NCBI RefSeq assembly: GCF_001247745.1
Contig: NZ_LAIR01000002.1
Coordinates: 2,108,001-2,172,000 of the forward strand
DNA from: Luteipulveratus halotolerans
Lineage (GTDB): Bacteria; Actinomycetota; Actinomycetes; Actinomycetales; Dermatophilaceae
DNA: 64,000 bases
Reading direction: 5' to 3'
How positions within the stretch are numbered: position 1 is the stretch's first letter; each line of letters opens with the position of its first letter. The translations under genes and the position numbers were made by a program. Shown here in pieces: positions 61,090 to 64,000 of this stretch. Under the pieces are notes generated by a model that was given only the letters and a program-made list of their open reading frames with translations, was not told the origin of the DNA and searched no databases.

Positions 61090-62463
61090 TCAGCATTCGA
61101 TGACATTGACGGCGAGACCGCCGCGCGCGGTCTCCTTGTACTTGATGGACATGTCGCGGCCGGTGTCGCGCATGGTCTTGATGGCCTTGTCCAGGCTCAC
61201 GGTGTGCACGCCGGTGCCGTTGAGGGACAGGCGTGCTGCGTTGATCGCCTTGACGCTGGCGATGGCGTTGCGCTCGATGCACGGGATCTGCACGAGGCCG
61301 CCGACAGGGTCGCAGGTGAGGCCGAGGTTGTGCTCGATGCCGATCTCGGCGGCGTTCTCGACCTGGGTCGGCGAACCGCCCAGCACCTCGCACAGCGCAC
61401 CGGACGCCATCGCGCACGCCGAGCCGACCTCACCCTGGCAGCCGACCTCGGCGCCCGAGATCGAGGCGTTCTCCTTGAACAGGATGCCGATGGCTGCGGC
61501 CGTCAGCAGGAAGCGCACGATGCCGTCGTCGTCCGCTCCCTCGACGAAGTCGACGTAGTAGTGCAGCACCGCCGGGATGATGCCGGCAGCGCCGTTGGTC
61601 GGGGCGGTCACCACGCGGCCACCGGAGGCGTTCTCCTCGTTGACGGCGAGGGCGTACAGGTTGACCCAGTCCATGACACTGAGCGGGTCGTCCTTGAGCC
61701 GACCGCTCGTGAGGTCGCGGTAGAGGCCGGGCGCCCGGCACGGCACCTTGAGGCCGCCCGGGAGCGTGCCCTCGCGGGTGAAGCCGTTCTGGACGCACTC
61801 GTGCATGACCGACCACAGGTGCAGCAGGCCCGCGCGAATCTCGTTGTCGTTGCGCCAGACTCGCTCGTTGGTCAGCATGACCTCGCTGATCGACATCTGC
61901 TCGCGCTCGCAGATCGCGAGCAGCTCGGTGCCGGTCGAGAACGGCAGGGGCAGCACGGTGTCGTCCTGCACGACCCGGTCGGCGCCCGTGGCTGCCTCGT
62001 CGACGACGAAGCCGCCGCCCACGGAGTAATAGCTGTGCTCGCGCACCAGGGCACCGGAGCCGTCGTACGCGTGGAACGTCAGGCCGTTGGGGTGCGCCGG
62101 CAGCGACTTGCGCCGGTGCAGGACGAGGTCCTCGTCGGGGTGGAAGGCGACCTCGTGGGTGCCGCCGAGGTGCAGCACGTGGCGGGTGCGACTCTGGGCC
62201 ACGCGGGCGTCGGCCGTGTCGGTGTCGACCGACTCGGGCGCCTCGCCCTCCAGACCGAGCATGACGGCCTTGTCGGAGCCGTGCCCGTGGCCGGTGGCCC
62301 CGAGTGAGCCGAACAGCTCGGCCCGCACCCGGGTCACCCGGGCGAGCTCGCCGTCGGCCTTCAGCCCGTCGACGAACATCTTGGCGGCGCGCATCGGGCC
62401 CACCGTGTGCGAGGACGACGGCCCGATGCCGACGGAGTACAGGTCGAAGGCACTCAGTGCCAT
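61090..62463 (-). CDS. sdaA: L-serine ammonia-lyase (iron-sulfur L-serine dehydratase)
   Basis: A 457-residue enzyme deaminating L-serine to pyruvate and ammonia. N-terminal beta domain: SAFDLYSVGIGPSSSHTVGPM. The catalytic alpha domain has GCQGEVGSACAMASGAL and CDPVGG as [4Fe-4S] cysteine sites, and GNAIASVKA-like NAIASVKAINA. The protein ends with NVIEC; in Legionella L-serine dehydratase the C-terminal cysteine caps the cluster, and the same arrangement is visible here. ATG at 62463; the frame is open to 62502 but starts inside the regulatory space. Divergent from the Lrp gene. Confidence 0.94.
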   Translation of the reverse strand: MALSAFDLYSVGIGPSSSHTVGPMRAAKMFVDGLKADGELARVTRVRAELFGSLGATGHGHGSDKAVMLGLEGEAPESVDTDTADARVAQSRTRHVLHLGGTHEVAFHPDEDLVLHRRKSLPAHPNGLTFHAYDGSGALVREHSYYSVGGGFVVDEAATGADRVVQDDTVLPLPFSTGTELLAICEREQMSISEVMLTNERVWRNDNEIRAGLLHLWSVMHECVQNGFTREGTLPGGLKVPCRAPGLYRDLTSGRLKDDPLSVMDWVNLYALAVNEENASGGRVVTAPTNGAAGIIPAVLHYYVDFVEGADDDGIVRFLLTAAAIGILFKENASISGAEVGCQGEVGSACAMASGALCEVLGGSPTQVENAAEIGIEHNLGLTCDPVGGLVQIPCIERNAIASVKAINAARLSLNGTGVHTVSLDKAIKTMRDTGRDMSIKYKETARGGLAVNVIEC

Positions 62464-62539
62464 CCGGCGACACCTTTCGTTGGCTCCCAAAGGCGTACGC
62501 ACGTCGTTGTACGCACGCCTCCGTCAGCATAGATCCTCG

Positions 62540-62564
62540 CCACGGATCGCGACGGATTCCGTGG
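62540..62564. promoter_or_regulatory. Candidate Lrp-type site between sdaA and the Lrp gene
   Basis: An inverted repeat CCACGGA ... TCCGTGG (arms 62540-62546 and 62558-62564) is followed by two more CGGAT copies before the Lrp start. The 144-bp intergenic region is shared by divergent sdaA and lrp. Position suits autoregulation and control of sdaA; untested. Confidence 0.42.
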
Positions 62565-62607
62565 AGAAGTACTTGATTCGTGACGGATCGAGGGCCACGA
62601 TGGGCAC

Positions 62608-63084
62608 GTGACCGATCCAACCCGCATCTCCAACCGGGTGGTGCTGGACGACACCTCCAAGGCGATCATCCGCCTGCTGCAGCAGGACGGGCGTGCTCCC
62701 TACGCCATGCTCGCCCGCGAGGTCGGGCTCTCCGAGGCAGCCGTCCGCCAGCGCGTGCAACGGCTGCTGGAGTCGGAGCTGCTGCAGATCGTCGCCGTCA
62801 CCGATCCCGTGCAGGTCGGGTTCGAGCGGCAGGCGCTCATCGGGGTGTCGACGACGGGCGACAGCGAGCACATCGCCCATGCACTCAGCGAGATCGAGGC
62901 GGTCTCGTACGTTGTCACCACGGCCGGCCGCTACGACCTGCTCGTCGAGGTCGTCTGCGAGGACGACGACCAGCTGCTCGAGCTGCTGCAGCGGCGCATT
63001 CGCACGGTCGACGGCGTCGTCGGCACCGAGACCTTCACCTATCTCAGGCTCAACAAGCAACGCTACGACTGGGGAACGAGATGA
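62608..63084 (+). CDS. Lrp/AsnC family transcriptional regulator
   Basis: A 158-residue feast/famine regulator. The helix-turn-helix is LDDTSKAIIRLLQQDGRAPYAMLAREVGLSEAAVRQRVQRLL (residues about 13-54, given by position), and the C-terminal RAM ligand domain holds QALIGVSTTGDSEHIAHAL and AGRYDLLVEVVCEDDDQL. GTG start. The ATG of the downstream aminotransferase overlaps its stop (ATGA), so it likely controls that gene and the divergent sdaA/dehydrogenase. Confidence 0.93.
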   Translation: MTDPTRISNRVVLDDTSKAIIRLLQQDGRAPYAMLAREVGLSEAAVRQRVQRLLESELLQIVAVTDPVQVGFERQALIGVSTTGDSEHIAHALSEIEAVSYVVTTAGRYDLLVEVVCEDDDQLLELLQRRIRTVDGVVGTETFTYLRLNKQRYDWGTR

Positions 63085-64000
63085 CGACCACTCCGCAGAT
63101 CACGTCCGCCGACCAGCCCGCCGGAGTCGGCACCACGCCGCGTGGCACCCCGCGGTACGACGCCGCGCGCGACCACCTCTGGGGTCACTTCACGCGCCAG
63201 TCGGTGTACGAGCCGGTCGCCGACGGCGGCGGCGGTGGGCACGTCCCCGTCATCGTCAAGGGCGACGGCGCCTACATCTGGGACGCCGAGGGCAACAAGT
63301 ACCTCGACGGGCTCGCCGGGCTGTTCGTCGTCCAGGCCGGCCACGGCCGCGAAGAGCTCGCCGAGGCCGCTGCCAAGCAGGCGCGTGAGCTGGCGTTCTT
63401 CCCGATCTGGTCCTACGCCCACCCCTCGGCGATCGACCTCGCCGAGCGGCTGGCGGCGTACGCCCCCGGTGACCTCAACCGCGTGTTCTTCACCACCGGC
63501 GGCGGCGAGGCCGTCGAGTCCGCCTGGAAGCTCGCCAAGCAGTACTTCAAGCTGACCGGCAAGCCGGGCAAGCACAAGGTCATCAGCCGCTCGATCGCCT
63601 ACCACGGCACCCCGCAGGGCGCGCTGTCGATCACCGGTCTGCCGCCGCTGAAGGAGATGTTCGAGCCACTGGTGCCGGGTGCGTTCAAGGTGCCCAACAC
63701 CAACATCTACCGCGCGCAGCCCGAGCTGCGTGACGACCCGAAGGCGTTCGGCCGCTGGGCCGCCGACCGGATCGCCGAGGCCATCGAGTTCGAGGGGCCC
63801 GACACGGTCGCCGCCGTCTTCCTCGAACCGGTCCAGAACGCCGGCGGCTGCTTCCCGCCGCCGCCCGGCTACTTCGAGCGCGTCCGCGAGATCTGCGACG
63901 AGTACGACGTGCTGCTGGTGTCCGACGAGGTCATCTGCGCGTTCGGGCGTATCGGCTCGATGTTCGCGTGCGACGACTTCGGCTACGTCCCCGACATCAT
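63081..64000 (+). CDS. Class III (omega) aminotransferase, partial
   Basis: The visible 306 codons of a PLP-dependent class III aminotransferase run off the right edge. GVGTTPRGTPRYDAARDHLWGHFTRQSVYEP leads to the family fold; TTGGGEAVESAWKLAKQYF, RSIAYHGTPQGALSITG and AVFLEPVQNAGGCFPPP follow, and LVSDEVICAFGRIGSMFA contains the PLP-pyridine aspartate. The catalytic lysine lies beyond the window. Such enzymes use pyruvate with putrescine or other omega-amines. It overlaps the Lrp stop by 4 bp. Confidence 0.92.
   Translation, partial: MTTTPQITSADQPAGVGTTPRGTPRYDAARDHLWGHFTRQSVYEPVADGGGGGHVPVIVKGDGAYIWDAEGNKYLDGLAGLFVVQAGHGREELAEAAAKQARELAFFPIWSYAHPSAIDLAERLAAYAPGDLNRVFFTTGGGEAVESAWKLAKQYFKLTGKPGKHKVISRSIAYHGTPQGALSITGLPPLKEMFEPLVPGAFKVPNTNIYRAQPELRDDPKAFGRWAADRIAEAIEFEGPDTVAAVFLEPVQNAGGCFPPPPGYFERVREICDEYDVLLVSDEVICAFGRIGSMFACDDFGYVPDI

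Overview
The window is a gene-dense, very high-GC chromosome segment from an actinobacterium. It carries ergothioneine genes, a mycothiol-type DinB-fold enzyme, a FolP2 homologue, a SARP regulator, WXG100-like genes and an actinobacterial GKTRLLD G1 loop in IF-2. A Micrococcales lineage (Dermacoccaceae or Intrasporangiaceae-like) is my best guess, by inference only. Nothing marks a plasmid or prophage: I found no tRNA, rRNA, IS element or CRISPR array. About 62 protein genes are called, many in overlapping ATGA/GTGA/TTGA-coupled operons.

Layout. 1-5.7 kb: partial LysE exporter, long-chain acyl-CoA synthetase, then ribF-truB-rbfA and a THUMP/Trm11-like RNA methyltransferase (all minus strand). 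5.7-8.35 kb: a TetR/MFS divergent pair and a DUF1203 gene. 8.36-13.8 kb: a complete ergothioneine cluster in transcription order egtE-egtA-egtB-egtC-egtD. 13.9-18.9 kb: rimP-nusA-ylxR-infB. The translation superoperon rimP...infB / rbfA-truB-ribF is therefore split by about 9.3 kb that includes the ergothioneine genes. 19.0-24.2 kb: assimilatory sulfate reduction operon sir-cysH-cysC-cysD-cysN.

24.3-36 kb is a mixed region: DUF4439 lipoprotein plus APH(6)/Hur-like kinase, acylphosphatase, a HIT protein divergent from a solute-binding-domain protein, a DJ-1/PfpI protein, a DUF255 thioredoxin-like protein, two tandem CapA-family lipoproteins, NUDIX, SDR, GNAT and TauE/SafE. 36-44.5 kb: CGNR regulator, HAD, proS, SDR, mycothiol-type enzyme-FolP2-PPOX operon, DoxX, GNAT and DUF402. 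44.5-49.3 kb: MEP isoprenoid genes ispG and dxr flanking the rip1 site-2 protease, with an LD-carboxypeptidase inserted. 49.3-51.7 kb: a three-gene WXG100-like module without secretion machinery.

51.8-64 kb: succinate-semialdehyde dehydrogenase; a 917-residue SARP/AfsR-type regulator facing two small secreted proteins across a triple 11-bp-spaced heptamer repeat; cutC; a frameshifted M81 (MlrC-like) peptidase gene; then aminobutyraldehyde dehydrogenase, L-serine dehydratase, an Lrp regulator and a class III aminotransferase that runs off the end. With the SSADH at 51.8 kb these could form a putrescine/GABA route to succinate.

Two regulatory observations stand out. First, at least 16 genes carry a -10-like hexamer ending exactly 6-7 nt before the start codon, a leaderless-transcript architecture. 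In one case (27.43 kb) two divergent leaderless genes share a perfectly palindromic -10. Second, the SARP heptamer array at 56.1 kb sits 8 nt from a plausible -10.
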